From: Mesorhizobium sp. PAMC28654
GTDB taxonomy: Bacteria; Pseudomonadota; Alphaproteobacteria; Rhizobiales; Rhizobiaceae
Direction: 5' to 3'
NCBI RefSeq assembly: GCF_020616515.1
Contig: NZ_CP085135.1
Span: 6,557,001 to 6,621,000, forward strand
Length of the DNA stretch: 64,000 bases
The notes beneath the pieces are model-generated. The model was given only the letters and a program-made list of their open reading frames with translations, searched no databases and was not told the DNA's origin. Of the stretch, positions 1 to 11,108 are shown in pieces. A program made the translations under genes and the position numbers. The first letter of the stretch is position 1. Each line of letters starts with the position of its first letter.

Positions 1-2
1 AC

Positions 3-380
3 CTGGTCTCGATCCAGCCGATCGGCGAAGACAGCGACGTTCCTTTGCAGATCCCGCGCTCGGTGATGACGCGCATCATCCGCGCGCGCATCGACGAGAC
101 GCTGGAACTGCTGCGCGACCGGCTCAACAAGTCCGGCTACGGCAATGCGGTGGGCAAGCGCGTCGTGCTGACCGGCGGCGCCAGCCAGCTTGCCGGCCTG
201 CCGGAGGCGGCGCGCCGCATTCTCGGCCGAAATGTACGCATCGGCCGCCCGCTCGGCGTGGCGGGCCTGCCGGAAGCAGCCAAGGGACCGGCCTTCTCGG
301 CGCCGGTGGGGCTTCTGATCTATCCGCAGATGGCGAGCTTCGAGAGCCATCCCGCGAAAGGAATTCTGGTCTCAGAATGA
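3..380 (+). CDS. ftsA: Cell division protein FtsA, C-terminal part (5' truncated by window edge)
   Basis: Only the last 125 or so codons are present; the frame is open from base 3, so the gene starts before the window. The encoded tail contains the actin-fold ending with VVLTGGASQLAGLPEAA, the typical second phosphate/adenosine motif region of FtsA, followed by RIGRPLGVAGLPEAAKGPAFSAPVGLL. FtsA is the actin-like protein that ties FtsZ filaments to the inner membrane through a C-terminal amphipathic helix. The stop is 123 bases before ftsZ on the same strand, the usual division-cluster order. The call rests on motif plus context. Confidence 0.93.
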   Translation: MVSIQPIGEDSDVPLQIPRSVMTRIIRARIDETLELLRDRLNKSGYGNAVGKRVVLTGGASQLAGLPEAARRILGRNVRIGRPLGVAGLPEAAKGPAFSAPVGLLIYPQMASFESHPAKGILVSE

Positions 381-503
381 CTGGAACGGGCGGAAAACTG
401 CATCGCATGAGTCAGTGGTTGAGAGACAGTTTTTGAATTGACGGGGACAGCCCCATAGGCGGCCGCGGCGGCGAAGCGGCGTGAAAGGCAAAGGACGGAG
501 ACA

Positions 504-2177
504 ATGACCATCAATCTGCAGAAGCCGGATATCACCGAGCTGAAGCCGCGCATCACCGTGTTCGGTGTTGGCGGCGGCGGCGGCAATGCCGTCAACAACA
601 TGATCACCGCCGGCTTGCGCGGCGTCGAGTTCGTAGTGGCCAACACTGACGCACAGGCGCTTACAATGTCGAAGGCCGAGCGGCTGATCCAGCTTGGCGC
701 GCATGTCACCGAGGGCCTCGGCGCAGGATCGCAGCCGGAGGTCGGCCGTGCGGCGGCGGAAGAATGTATCGACGAGATCCTCGATCATCTGACCAACACG
801 CATATGTGCTTCGTCACCGCCGGCATGGGCGGCGGCACCGGCACGGGTGCGGCTCCTGTCGTTGCCCGCGCCGCCCGTGAAAAGGGCATTCTCACCGTCG
901 GCGTCGTCACCAAGCCTTTCCATTTCGAGGGCCAGCGCCGCATGAAGACGGCGGATCTGGGCATCGAGGAACTGCAGAAGTGCGTCGATACGCTGATCGT
1001 CATCCCGAACCAGAACCTGTTCCGGCTGGCCAATGACAAGACGACCTTCGCCGATGCCTTTGCCATGGCCGACCAGGTGCTCTACTCCGGTGTTGCCTGC
1101 ATCACCGACCTGATGGTCAAGGAAGGCCTGATCAACCTCGACTTCGCCGACGTGCGTTCGGTGATGCGCGAGATGGGCAAGGCGATGATGGGCACGGGCG
1201 AAGCTTCGGGCGAGGGCCGCGCGATGGCCGCCGCCGAAGCGGCGATTGCCAACCCGTTGCTCGACGAGACCTCGATGAAGGGTGCCAAGGGCCTGCTGAT
1301 CTCAATCACCGGCGGTCGCGACCTGACCCTGTTCGAAGTCGATGAGGCGGCAACCCGCATTCGCGAGGAGGTCGACCAGGACGCCAACATCATCCTGGGC
1401 GCCACCTTCGACGAGGAACTCGAAGGCGTCATCCGCGTCTCGGTGGTCGCCACCGGCATCGACAAGACGGCAGCCGAAATCGCCGCCGCGCCGATCTCGA
1501 TCCGCACGGCTCCGCAGAAGCCGTCCGGCCGTCCGGCCGTTGCCCAGGAAAGCCGCCCGACACCTGTCCAGCAGGCGATGTACGAGCCGCGCGCCATGGA
1601 CCCGGTCGCCGAGGCGATCCAGCTTGCCGAGGCGAATGCCGCGGCCATGGCTCAGGCTCGCCCCATGCCGGTTGCCCACGCGGACGAATTCCGCCCGCAG
1701 AGCAAGATCTTCCAGGCACCGCCCGCCCAGCCACAGCCGATGGTGCAGCCCGTTGTCCAGCAGATGATGCAGCCTGCTCCGCAGCAGCGTGAAGTCCAGC
1801 AGCCGGTTGCCGTGGCGCCCCAGCGCATGCCACGCGTCGAGGATTTTCCCCCGCAGGTGAAGGCCGAGGTGGAGTCCAAGAGCCGGCCGGCCGATCATCA
1901 TGAGAACAGCGGACCGATGGGGCTGCTGAAGCGCCTGACCAACGGCCTGACCCGCCGCGAAGAGGAGCCGGCACGGCTTCAGCCAGCGCAGCCGCGCGAG
2001 CCGAAGCTGCGCCAGGCGGCACCGGAAGTGCGCCGCCTTTCCAGCCAGGACGCACAACTCTACGCGCCGCGCCGTGGCCAGTTGGATGATCAGGGCCGTC
2101 TGTCGCCGCAGCCAAGGGCGACTCAGGAAGACGATCAGCTGGAGATTCCGGCGTTCCTGCGCCGCCAGGCCAACTGA
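504..2177 (+). CDS. ftsZ: Cell division protein FtsZ
   Basis: Tubulin-like GTPase that assembles the division ring. The 557-residue product has the GTP-binding glycine-rich signature GGGTGTG at about residues 109-115 and an N-terminal nucleotide loop [13 protein letters not shown] at about 21-33. The GTPase core runs to about residue 320. It is followed by a long, Pro/Gln-rich, low-complexity linker, and the conserved C-terminal peptide [12 protein letters not shown] (546-557) that binds FtsA and other anchors. The length exceeds the roughly 380 residues of enterobacterial FtsZ because of the linker, which is normal for Rhizobiales. A purine-rich ribosome site (ggacggag) precedes the ATG. It follows ftsA on the same strand. 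Confidence 0.98.
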   Translation: MTINLQKPDITELKPRITVFGVGGGGGNAVNNMITAGLRGVEFVVANTDAQALTMSKAERLIQLGAHVTEGLGAGSQPEVGRAAAEECIDEILDHLTNTHMCFVTAGMGGGTGTGAAPVVARAAREKGILTVGVVTKPFHFEGQRRMKTADLGIEELQKCVDTLIVIPNQNLFRLANDKTTFADAFAMADQVLYSGVACITDLMVKEGLINLDFADVRSVMREMGKAMMGTGEASGEGRAMAAAEAAIANPLLDETSMKGAKGLLISITGGRDLTLFEVDEAATRIREEVDQDANIILGATFDEELEGVIRVSVVATGIDKTAAEIAAAPISIRTAPQKPSGRPAVAQESRPTPVQQAMYEPRAMDPVAEAIQLAEANAAAMAQARPMPVAHADEFRPQSKIFQAPPAQPQPMVQPVVQQMMQPAPQQREVQQPVAVAPQRMPRVEDFPPQVKAEVESKSRPADHHENSGPMGLLKRLTNGLTRREEEPARLQPAQPREPKLRQAAPEVRRLSSQDAQLYAPRRGQLDDQGRLSPQPRATQEDDQLEIPAFLRRQAN

Positions 2178-2200
2178 TCCGTTAACGGCCCGTAACAATT

Positions 2201-2236
2201 GTTAACAGGCAAGCAAGAAATTGTTTGCCTGTTAAC
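2201..2236 (+). terminator. Strong stem-loop after ftsZ (16-bp stem, GAAA loop)
   Basis: The arms GTTAACAGGCAAGCAA (2201-2216) and TTGTTTGCCTGTTAAC (2221-2236) pair over 16 bases with a single G-T wobble and enclose a GAAA tetraloop. It starts 23 bases after the ftsZ stop. No run of T follows, so it is not a textbook intrinsic terminator. It may protect the ftsZ mRNA 3' end or separate ftsZ from lpxC. The rest of 2237-2458 shows no gene. Confidence 0.55.
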
Positions 2237-2458
2237 GTTGAAAGTGATGTTAAAACAAGGCGCTATGGCGCCGTACATGTTCCAGATCGCCGTTACAAAG
2301 AGTAAGAAACCGTGATTTGGAGTCTCCCGGCCCGACCATTATCTTCGCCACCGACGAAAGTCGGCGTGCTGGGAGTCTCGGGGAAGTGGGCCCGCCTGCC
2401 GATTCATTGAAGAGCCGCGCCTTGGGGTTGGAGAAGCGGACGTAGGCACCATGGGCTT

Positions 2459-3409
2459 ATGGGGATTGTTTTGCACGACTACCAGACGACGCTAAAATCG
2501 CGTGCGACGCTGACTGGCACCGGCGTTCACAGCGGCAACCCGGTTACCGTACATTTTCTGCCGGCCGATGCCGATACCGGTGTCATCTTCCAGCTTTCGA
2601 GTGGAAACGGCCAAGCCAGCGAGTTTCGCGCGCTTGTCTCCGAGGTTGGCGCGACCGATCTCTGCACCATGCTTGGCGATCCCTCGGGCGAGCATATCGC
2701 CACGGTCGAGCATCTGATGGCCACGCTCTTTGGCCTTGGCATCGACAACGTCGTTATCGAGATCGATGGCAACGAGGTTCCGATCCTGGATGGCAGCTCG
2801 ATCATGTTCGTGGATGCCATCGACCAGGCGGGCATCGACACGCTGCCGGTCAAGCGCCGCTACATTCGCGTGCTCAAGCCGGTTCGAATCGAGAACGGCG
2901 CATCGTGGGCGGAGTTCAGGCCTTATGGCGGCACTCGCTTCGAGGTCGAGATCGATTTTGAAAGCCCGGCGATCGGCCGCCAGCTGTTTGCTTCCGACAT
3001 CAATGCCGACATTTTTCGCCGCGACATCGCGCGCGCCCGCACCTTTGGTTTCATGAAGGATGTGGAGCGGCTGTGGGCTGCCGGTTACGCGCTCGGCTCC
3101 TCGCTTGAGAACTCGCTGGTGATCGGTGACGACAACCGCGTGATCAACATGGGCGGACTGCGCTATCCCAACGAGTTCGCGCGCCATAAGACTTTGGACG
3201 CGATGGGCGACCTGGCGCTGGCGGGCGCCCGGTTCATCGGCTGCTTCCGGTCCTACCGTGGCGGCCACAGGCTGAATGCGGCGGCGCTGCGCCGGCTTTT
3301 GTCGGACCGGTCGGCTTTCGAGATCGTCGAGACGACCCGCAATGAGCGTGGCCGCACCGCCGAGATGAGCGCCGTCAACGCGCCCGTCTACGCGCCCTGG
3401 ATGATCTGA
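2459..3409 (+). CDS. lpxC: UDP-3-O-acyl-N-acetylglucosamine deacetylase LpxC
   Basis: Zn-dependent enzyme for the committed step of lipid A synthesis, removing the acetyl group from UDP-3-O-acyl-GlcNAc in the cytoplasm. The 316-residue length fits the family. The zinc ligands are visible as EHLMA (His85) and HKTLD (His243, Asp247), and the catalytic His lies in RGGH (His270). The start ATG at 2459 has only a weak upstream purine stretch; an ATG at 2451 is out of frame. Downstream of ftsZ, as in many alphaproteobacterial division clusters. Confidence 0.97.
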   Translation: MGIVLHDYQTTLKSRATLTGTGVHSGNPVTVHFLPADADTGVIFQLSSGNGQASEFRALVSEVGATDLCTMLGDPSGEHIATVEHLMATLFGLGIDNVVIEIDGNEVPILDGSSIMFVDAIDQAGIDTLPVKRRYIRVLKPVRIENGASWAEFRPYGGTRFEVEIDFESPAIGRQLFASDINADIFRRDIARARTFGFMKDVERLWAAGYALGSSLENSLVIGDDNRVINMGGLRYPNEFARHKTLDAMGDLALAGARFIGCFRSYRGGHRLNAAALRRLLSDRSAFEIVETTRNERGRTAEMSAVNAPVYAPWMI

Positions 3410-3749
3410 TTCCGGCGGGCATCCGGAAACTCCATCAACAGCTCCTTCTGGCGGTTTTCCGTCGCTTGTGAGTGTATTTCGATGCTCTCCGCTCGCGGTT
3501 TCGAAAACACGTCACGTGCGTGCTCCCTGCGCGCTATCATACGGCCTTTTAACGTTTTTCGCGCTTTATCAGTGTCGGCTTGTGTTGCAGGAGTGCATCA
3601 CTGGCCGGCTAAATCGCACAGGCGGGCAAGCGGCGCCAATACGCCACAAAAATGTGCGATTGGCCGTCGATAGCGTTGCCGGGTAAGGCGGTTATGGTTT
3701 ATGGCTGCTGCCGATGGCTGAAATGACGCCGAAAGGGCGGAATATAATC
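3410..3749. other. Gene-free stretch between lpxC and bamD with a 9-bp inverted repeat
   Basis: No convincing gene is seen in this 340-base spacer; the short open frames here lack a ribosome site and recognisable content. AATCGCACA (3612-3620) and TGTGCGATT (3653-3661) form a perfect 9-bp inverted repeat with a 32-base gap. It could be a regulator site or a leader hairpin for bamD, but nothing identifies the binder. Confidence 0.35.
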
Positions 3750-4622
3750 ATGTTCTTCAAGCGAATTGGTCAATCGAAAGCGCCGCAACAGGCCGTTTTC
3801 CTAGCGCTTTCGGTGGTTGTTCCATCGCTTCTGCTGTCAGCCTGCATGTCGGATAAGAAGAAGGATCTCGATCTCTCGACCTATGTCGACCAGACCGAAC
3901 CGGGCGACGTTCTCTACAATCAGGGCCTTGCCAATCTGAATGCCGGGCGCCTGCAGGAGGCGAGCCGCAAGTTCGACGCTGTCGACCGCCAGCACCCCTA
4001 TTCGGAATGGGCCCGCAAATCGATGGTGATGGGTGCCTTCGCCGATTATCGCCAGGGCAAGTATGACGACGCGATCAGCGCCGCCAAGCGTTACCTCACG
4101 CTCTATCCGTCGACCGATGATGCCGCCTACGCCCAGTACATCATTGGCCTGAGCTACTACCGGCAGATCAAGGACGTGACGCAGGACCAGAAGGAAGCGC
4201 GCCAGACCATGCAGACGATGCAGGACCTGGTGACGCGCTGGCCGAATTCCGAATATGTCGACGATGCCAAGGAAAAGATGCGCTTCGCCAACGACCAGCT
4301 CGCCGGCAAGGAAATGCAGATCGGCCGTTACTATCTCGAGCGTCGCGAATACATCGCCGCCGTCAAGCGGTTCCGCGTGGTGGTGGAGAACTATTCCAAC
4401 ACCCGCCATGTCGAGGAGGCGCTCGCGCGCCTGGCAGAAAGCTACTACGCGATGGGGCTGACCTCGGAAGCGCAGACGGCCGCGGCCGTGCTCGGGACCA
4501 ACTATCCTGACAGCCAGTGGTACAAGGATTCCTACAAGCTCCTGCAGAGCAATGGGCTTGAGCCGCGCGAGAATGCCGGTTCGTGGATTTCCAAGGCCGG
4601 CAAGCTGATCACCGGGGCCTGA
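3750..4622 (+). CDS. bamD: Outer membrane protein assembly factor BamD (ComL lipoprotein)
   Basis: Essential lipoprotein of the BAM complex that inserts beta-barrel proteins into the outer membrane. From the ATG at 3750 the product has a basic N-terminus, a hydrophobic signal segment and the lipobox L-S-A-C with Cys32 as the lipidation site. About five TPR-like units follow ([19 protein letters not shown] and [23 protein letters not shown] among them). An in-frame ATG at 3714 would add 12 residues before the signal but has a poor ribosome site, so 3750 is preferred. It lies between lpxC and recN on the same strand. Confidence 0.93.
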   Translation: MFFKRIGQSKAPQQAVFLALSVVVPSLLLSACMSDKKKDLDLSTYVDQTEPGDVLYNQGLANLNAGRLQEASRKFDAVDRQHPYSEWARKSMVMGAFADYRQGKYDDAISAAKRYLTLYPSTDDAAYAQYIIGLSYYRQIKDVTQDQKEARQTMQTMQDLVTRWPNSEYVDDAKEKMRFANDQLAGKEMQIGRYYLERREYIAAVKRFRVVVENYSNTRHVEEALARLAESYYAMGLTSEAQTAAAVLGTNYPDSQWYKDSYKLLQSNGLEPRENAGSWISKAGKLITGA

Positions 4623-4659
4623 CCCCAAGCAGACTTCGTGGGCTTCGCCAACGCGCCGT

Positions 4660-4918
4660 CTGCGTGGTTTTCTTTGTTTGTCGCGGGTTCTTGTCGCAAA
4701 ACCGGAACCTGCGTAAGAGCATTCGGACCGAAGCGCGCAGCGGTTTTCGGATTGATCCGAAGCTCAAACAAAAAGATAGTGCGGCGCAGCGACTCCCATG
4801 GGTCGCGTGCCGCCTTGAAGCGCGTCGTGCTTGAACGGATCGATGCGACGCGCTCTAAGTCTTTTGTTTTTGTGCATGTCGTTACCCCAAAGCCGGGTCC
4901 ACTTTTGGGCGACATGCA
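4660..4918. repeat. Intergenic mosaic of palindromic repeat units
   Basis: The 312-base gap between bamD and recN holds no credible gene. It contains GCGCGTCG (4820-4827) facing CGACGCGC (4846-4853), a perfect 8-bp inverted repeat, then TGCATGTCG (4873-4881) facing CGACATGCA (4910-4918) with an inner CCCAAA/TTTGGG pairing. Such stacked palindromes resemble the dispersed intergenic repeat units of Mesorhizobium and related genomes. The family assignment is from memory and was not searched. Confidence 0.6.
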
Positions 4919-4934
4919 ATAGGTCCGGGTTCTG

Positions 4935-6608
4935 ATGCTTTCCAGACTGTCGATCCGCGATATCGTCCTGATCGAGAAGCTGGATATCGACTTCCAGCCC
5001 GGTCTTTCCGTGCTGACCGGCGAGACCGGTGCCGGCAAATCCATCCTGCTCGATGCCTTGTCGCTGGCGCTTGGTTCGCGCGGCGACGCTTCGCTCGTGC
5101 GCCACGGTGCCACGCAAGGCCAGGTCATCGCCGTGTTCGACGTGCCGCGCAACCATCCGGCCCGAACGCTGCTTGCCGACAATGCCATAGACGATGATGG
5201 CGACATCATCCTGCGCCGCGTGCAGACGGCGGATGGCCGCACCCGCGTCTTCGTCAACGACCAGCCGTCCAGCGTCACACTGATGCGCGATGTCGGCCGC
5301 GCGCTGGTCGAGATCCATGGCCAGCATGACGAGCGCGCCCTTGTCGATCCAGGCGCGCATCGCGAAGTGCTCGACGCCTTCGGCGGCCATCTCGGCGCTG
5401 TGCGGGCAACCGGGGAGGCGTGGCGGCACTGGCGCGCCTGCGAGCAGGAGTTCTCGCGGCATCGCGCCAAGGTCGAAGCAGCGGCGCGCGAAGCGGACTA
5501 TCTGCGCGCGGCGGTTGCCGAACTGACCAAGCTCGATCCGCAGCCGGGCGAGGAGACGCAGCTTGCGGAAGTGCGCACATCCATGATGCGGGCGGAAAAG
5601 ATCGCCTCTGAAATCCATGACGCGCAGGACGTGCTTTCCGGCCCGTCCTCGCCCTTGCCGCAACTGGCGAGCCTTTTGCGGCGGCTGCAGCGCAAGGTGA
5701 CCGAAGCACCCGGCCTGCTCGACGATGTCGTCAAGTCGCTGGACGAGGCGATGCTGTCGCTGGACGCGGCGCAATCGGGCGTCGAGGCGGCACTTCGCGC
5801 CGCCGAATATGACCCGCAGCGGCTGGAGAAGGCGGAAGAGCGACTGTTCTCGCTGCGCGCCGCCTCGCGCAAGCACAGCGTCGCCGTCGATGATCTGGCG
5901 CAGTTGCGCGACACGATGGCAGCCGACCTTGCCGATCTCGATGCCGGTGAGGGGCGTTTGCACGGGTTGGAAAAGCAGGCTGCAGCCGCGCGCGAGGCCT
6001 ACGATGTTTCCGCAGCGCAGCTTTCGTCGCTTCGTCATGCGGCAGCCGTCGGGCTGACCAAGGCCGTGATGGCAGAACTGCCGGCGCTGAAACTCGAACG
6101 GGCCGAATTCATCGTCGAAATGTCGAGTGACAGCGAAAGTCGGATGGAAGAAGGCATCGACCAGATCGAATTCTGGGTCCGCACCAATCCGGGCACTAGG
6201 CCCGGCCCTATGATGAAGGTTGCCTCCGGCGGCGAACTCTCGCGCTTCCTGCTGGCATTGAAGGTGGCGCTGGCCGATCGCGGTTCGGCGCCGACGCTGG
6301 TCTTCGACGAGATCGACACCGGCGTTGGCGGCGCGGTGGCGGATGCCATCGGCCAGCGGTTGGCGCGGCTGTCGAAGCGCGTGCAGGTGCTGTCGGTCAC
6401 GCATGCGCCGCAGGTGGCGGCGCGCGCGGCGACGCATTTCCTGATTTCGAAATCGGGCGGCTCGGACCGGGTTGCCACCGGCATCGCCGAGATGGATCGG
6501 CCGGCGCGGCAGGAAGAGATCGCGCGCATGCTAGCCGGCGCCACGATCACCGACGAGGCGCGTGCCGCCGCCGAGCGGCTGCTGCGCGAAAATACCGCTG
6601 TTTCATAG
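4935..6608 (+). CDS. recN: DNA repair protein RecN
   Basis: SMC-like ATPase acting in double-strand break repair. The 557 residues match the family length. Walker A GETGAGKS lies at about residues 29-36. The ABC-type signature SGGELSRFLLALK and Walker B with D-loop VFDEIDTGVGG lie near residues 430-470, and a central coiled-coil, Arg/Glu/Ala-rich region (about 160-360) separates the two halves. The N-terminus MLSRLSIRDIVLIEKLDIDF is typical. bamD-recN-ligA order is common in Rhizobiales. Confidence 0.96.
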   Translation: MLSRLSIRDIVLIEKLDIDFQPGLSVLTGETGAGKSILLDALSLALGSRGDASLVRHGATQGQVIAVFDVPRNHPARTLLADNAIDDDGDIILRRVQTADGRTRVFVNDQPSSVTLMRDVGRALVEIHGQHDERALVDPGAHREVLDAFGGHLGAVRATGEAWRHWRACEQEFSRHRAKVEAAAREADYLRAAVAELTKLDPQPGEETQLAEVRTSMMRAEKIASEIHDAQDVLSGPSSPLPQLASLLRRLQRKVTEAPGLLDDVVKSLDEAMLSLDAAQSGVEAALRAAEYDPQRLEKAEERLFSLRAASRKHSVAVDDLAQLRDTMAADLADLDAGEGRLHGLEKQAAAAREAYDVSAAQLSSLRHAAAVGLTKAVMAELPALKLERAEFIVEMSSDSESRMEEGIDQIEFWVRTNPGTRPGPMMKVASGGELSRFLLALKVALADRGSAPTLVFDEIDTGVGGAVADAIGQRLARLSKRVQVLSVTHAPQVAARAATHFLISKSGGSDRVATGIAEMDRPARQEEIARMLAGATITDEARAAAERLLRENTAVS

Positions 6609-6615
6609 GCTTTAA

Positions 6616-9062
<2,447 letters not shown>

Positions 9063-9063
<1 letters not shown>

Positions 9064-9749
9064 TGGAAAGCGCATTCAAAGGGTTTGGCCCAAAGGCCAT
9101 CCCGTTCCTGAAAGCGCTCGATTTCCACCAGAGCCGGGAGTGGTTCCTCGAAAACCGCGACCTCTTCGAACAGGAATTGCGCGATCCCATGGGCGATCTG
9201 GTCGACACGCTGACCGAACGGTTTTCAGCGGCGGGGCTGGGTCTGCGTGGCGATCGCAAGAAGTCGCTGTTCCGGATCAATCGCGACGTGCGGTTCGCCA
9301 AAGACAAGCGTCCGTACAATCGGCATCTGTCGGCGATCCTGTCGCCCGACGGCAGCAAGGCGGAGCAGGGCGTGTTCTACGTCCATATCGGGCTGGAGGG
9401 TTGCTTTGCCGGCGTTGCCTGGTGGCAGCCGGAGGCGGCGCTGCTGATGGCTATTCGACGATCGATCGCGGCACAGCCGGACAGGTTCCGTGCCATGGTG
9501 GCGGCGTTGAAGAAAAAGGGCCTTGAACTCGACACGGAAGGCGGCATGAAGCGCACGCCGCGCGGCTTCGAACATGTAGGGGACGTCGACCTCGTGGCGG
9601 CTATCCGCAACCGGCATTTCGTCGTCCGCCATGTGATAGACCCGAACGGTATCCACGGTCCGGAACTGGTCGACGAGCTCGTTGATTTCACGCTGGGCGC
9701 CAGGCCGCTGCTTGACTGGGGCAGGGCGATCGAAGCGACGCGTGGCTGA
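9063..9749 (+). CDS. DUF2461 family protein
   Basis: Conserved protein of unknown function, 228 residues from the ATG at 9063 (a GTG one codon upstream is possible). The N-terminal FKGFGPKAIPFLKALDFHQS, then REWFLENRDLFEQELRDP, and the FRINRDVRFAKDKRPYN segment are hallmarks of the DUF2461/TIGR02453 family. No signal peptide or membrane segment is seen, so it should be cytoplasmic. It overlaps the ligA stop by one base (TGATG), so both are probably co-transcribed. Function cannot be stated. Confidence 0.85.
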
Positions 9750-9856
9750 CCTGGCGTTGGGCGTCGATCATTTCCGCTGATCGTTTGGCTCAAGCGAATT
9801 CGTGTGACAAGGCAGGTAGCGCTCCCTACATCACACGCTTTCCCAGGGAGTGGTCG

Positions 9857-10585
9857 ATGTCGGCGGAAGTAATGTCGGAAAGCCGCACAAGAAGCGATTT
9901 CTGGGACGGCGTGCGGCTTTCGATGCCCGTCGTCGTGGCCTCGGCGCCGTTCGCGCTCCTGTTCGGCGCGATTGCCGTGGACAACGGATTTTCCGTGCTC
10001 GAAGCATTCCTGATGAGCGCGTTGATCTTCGGCGGCGCCAGCCAGATGGTAGGCATTGAATTGTTCGGTCAGCATGTCCAGCCGTGGCTGATCGTGCTGT
10101 CGATCTTTGCGGTCAATTTCCGCCACGTGCTTTATTCTGCCGGCATTGGCCGGCGCATCGCGCACTGGCCGGTCATCCAGCAGGCACTCGGCTATTTCAT
10201 CCTCACCGATCCGCAGTTCGCGGTGGCCGAGGCAAGGGCGGTCTCGGGCAAGACGGTCGGCTTCGCCTGGTATCTGGGGCTCGGCTTGCCGGTCTATGTG
10301 TTCTGGGTGGTCGAGAGTGCGCTCGGTGCGGTGTTTGGCAAGCTTATTCCCGACACCCATGCGCTGGGCATCGATTTCCTGTTGCCGATCTATTTCCTTG
10401 GCCTTGTGCTGGGCTTCCGCAAGCGGCCGCTATGGCTGCCGGTGGTCATCGCCAGTGCCGCCGCCTCCATCATCGCCTACAAGACGGTGGGTTCGCCCTG
10501 GCATGTCTCGATCGGCGCCATCGCCGGTGTGCTCCTGGCGGTCATCCTGCCTCCTCATCACAGCGGCGTGGAGGCAAAGCGATGA
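9857..10585 (+). CDS. AzlC family branched-chain amino acid permease, large subunit
   Basis: Large subunit of a two-component exporter of the AzlCD (LIV-E) type in the inner membrane. The ATG at 9857 has a clear AGGGAG ribosome site six bases upstream, preferred over an ATG at 9785. The product is 242 residues with several hydrophobic helices. The family motifs are ASAPFALLFGAIAVDNGFS and MSALIFGGASQMVGIELFG near the N-terminus, and HVLYSAGIGRR. Its stop overlaps the next start by four bases (ATGA), a typical azlC-azlD arrangement. Substrate is inferred from the family. Confidence 0.9.
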   Translation: MSAEVMSESRTRSDFWDGVRLSMPVVVASAPFALLFGAIAVDNGFSVLEAFLMSALIFGGASQMVGIELFGQHVQPWLIVLSIFAVNFRHVLYSAGIGRRIAHWPVIQQALGYFILTDPQFAVAEARAVSGKTVGFAWYLGLGLPVYVFWVVESALGAVFGKLIPDTHALGIDFLLPIYFLGLVLGFRKRPLWLPVVIASAAASIIAYKTVGSPWHVSIGAIAGVLLAVILPPHHSGVEAKR

Positions 10586-10878
10586 GCACGACCTTCTGGA
10601 TCATCATCGCCGGCGCCATCGCCACCTATCTCACGCGCATCGGCGGGCATCTGGTCATCTCGCGCTTCGACAACATCCATCCGCGCGTAGAGGCTGGCCT
10701 CAACGCCGTGCCGGCGGCAGTGCTGACGACGCTGGTGGCTCCGGCGGCGCTCAGTGCTGGACCGGCGGAATGGGCGGCGCTGATCGTCACCGCTGTTGTC
10801 TCGCTGCGCGGCGGGCTGATGTCGATGTTCCTGGCGGGTGCGGCTGTGTTGATCGTGGCGCGGCAGTTCGTCGGATAA
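10582..10878 (+). CDS. AzlD family branched-chain amino acid transport protein, small subunit
   Basis: Small partner of the AzlC permease, 98 residues, starting within the azlC stop codon (ATGA overlap) with GGAGG upstream in azlC. Three to four hydrophobic helices are visible: FWIIIAGAIATYLTRIGG, then VPAAVLTTLVAPAALS and AALIVTAVVSLRGGLMSMF. The TYLTRIGG motif is characteristic of AzlD proteins. The two together form the exporter; neither alone is expected to work. Confidence 0.9.
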   Translation: MSTTFWIIIAGAIATYLTRIGGHLVISRFDNIHPRVEAGLNAVPAAVLTTLVAPAALSAGPAEWAALIVTAVVSLRGGLMSMFLAGAAVLIVARQFVG

Positions 10879-10927
10879 AGTTCGCGGCGCCATCGTTTCA
10901 AACGTTGGCGCTGCTCCTCATCTGCCT

Positions 10928-11092
10928 GCCGGCATCTTCTCCCCGTATAGTGACGGGGAGAAGGGATCTGGCCGCGACCTCGGCGCCCTTCTTGAAGCGT
11001 TGGCGATTGGCGAAAGCAGGGATGACAGCGTCTTTTTCCCCGTCACTATACGGGGAGAAATGCCCGGCAGGGCAATGAGGGGCAGCGCTGCC
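10928..11092. repeat. Two facing copies of a dispersed palindromic repeat
   Basis: Copy one (around 10936-10964) contains CTTCTCCCCG-tatagtga-CGGGGAGAAG, itself a palindrome. Copy two (about 11035-11092) runs in the opposite direction. The reverse complement of 11041-11088 is identical, base for base as read by eye, to 63596-63643 at the other end of the window, with a few further matching bases. The pair flanks about 70 bases and lies between the convergent azlD and aminopeptidase genes, so it could fold into a large hairpin. It is a RIME-like repeat of rhizobial genomes. Confidence 0.75.
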
Positions 11093-11108
11093 CCTTGGAG
11101 GCTCCCGT

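Noticed and set aside
2178..2260. CtrA-like TTAA..TTAA boxes after ftsZ
   Set aside because: Several TTAAC words occur, but none has the TTAA-N7-TTAA spacing without mismatches, and they largely belong to the hairpin arms.
3714..3749. Longer start for bamD
   Set aside because: Adds 12 residues before the signal peptide with a poor ribosome site; the ATG at 3750 gives a normal lipoprotein leader.
4764..6437. 557-codon open frame opposite recN
   Set aside because: GC-driven shadow of recN, which has all its ATPase motifs.
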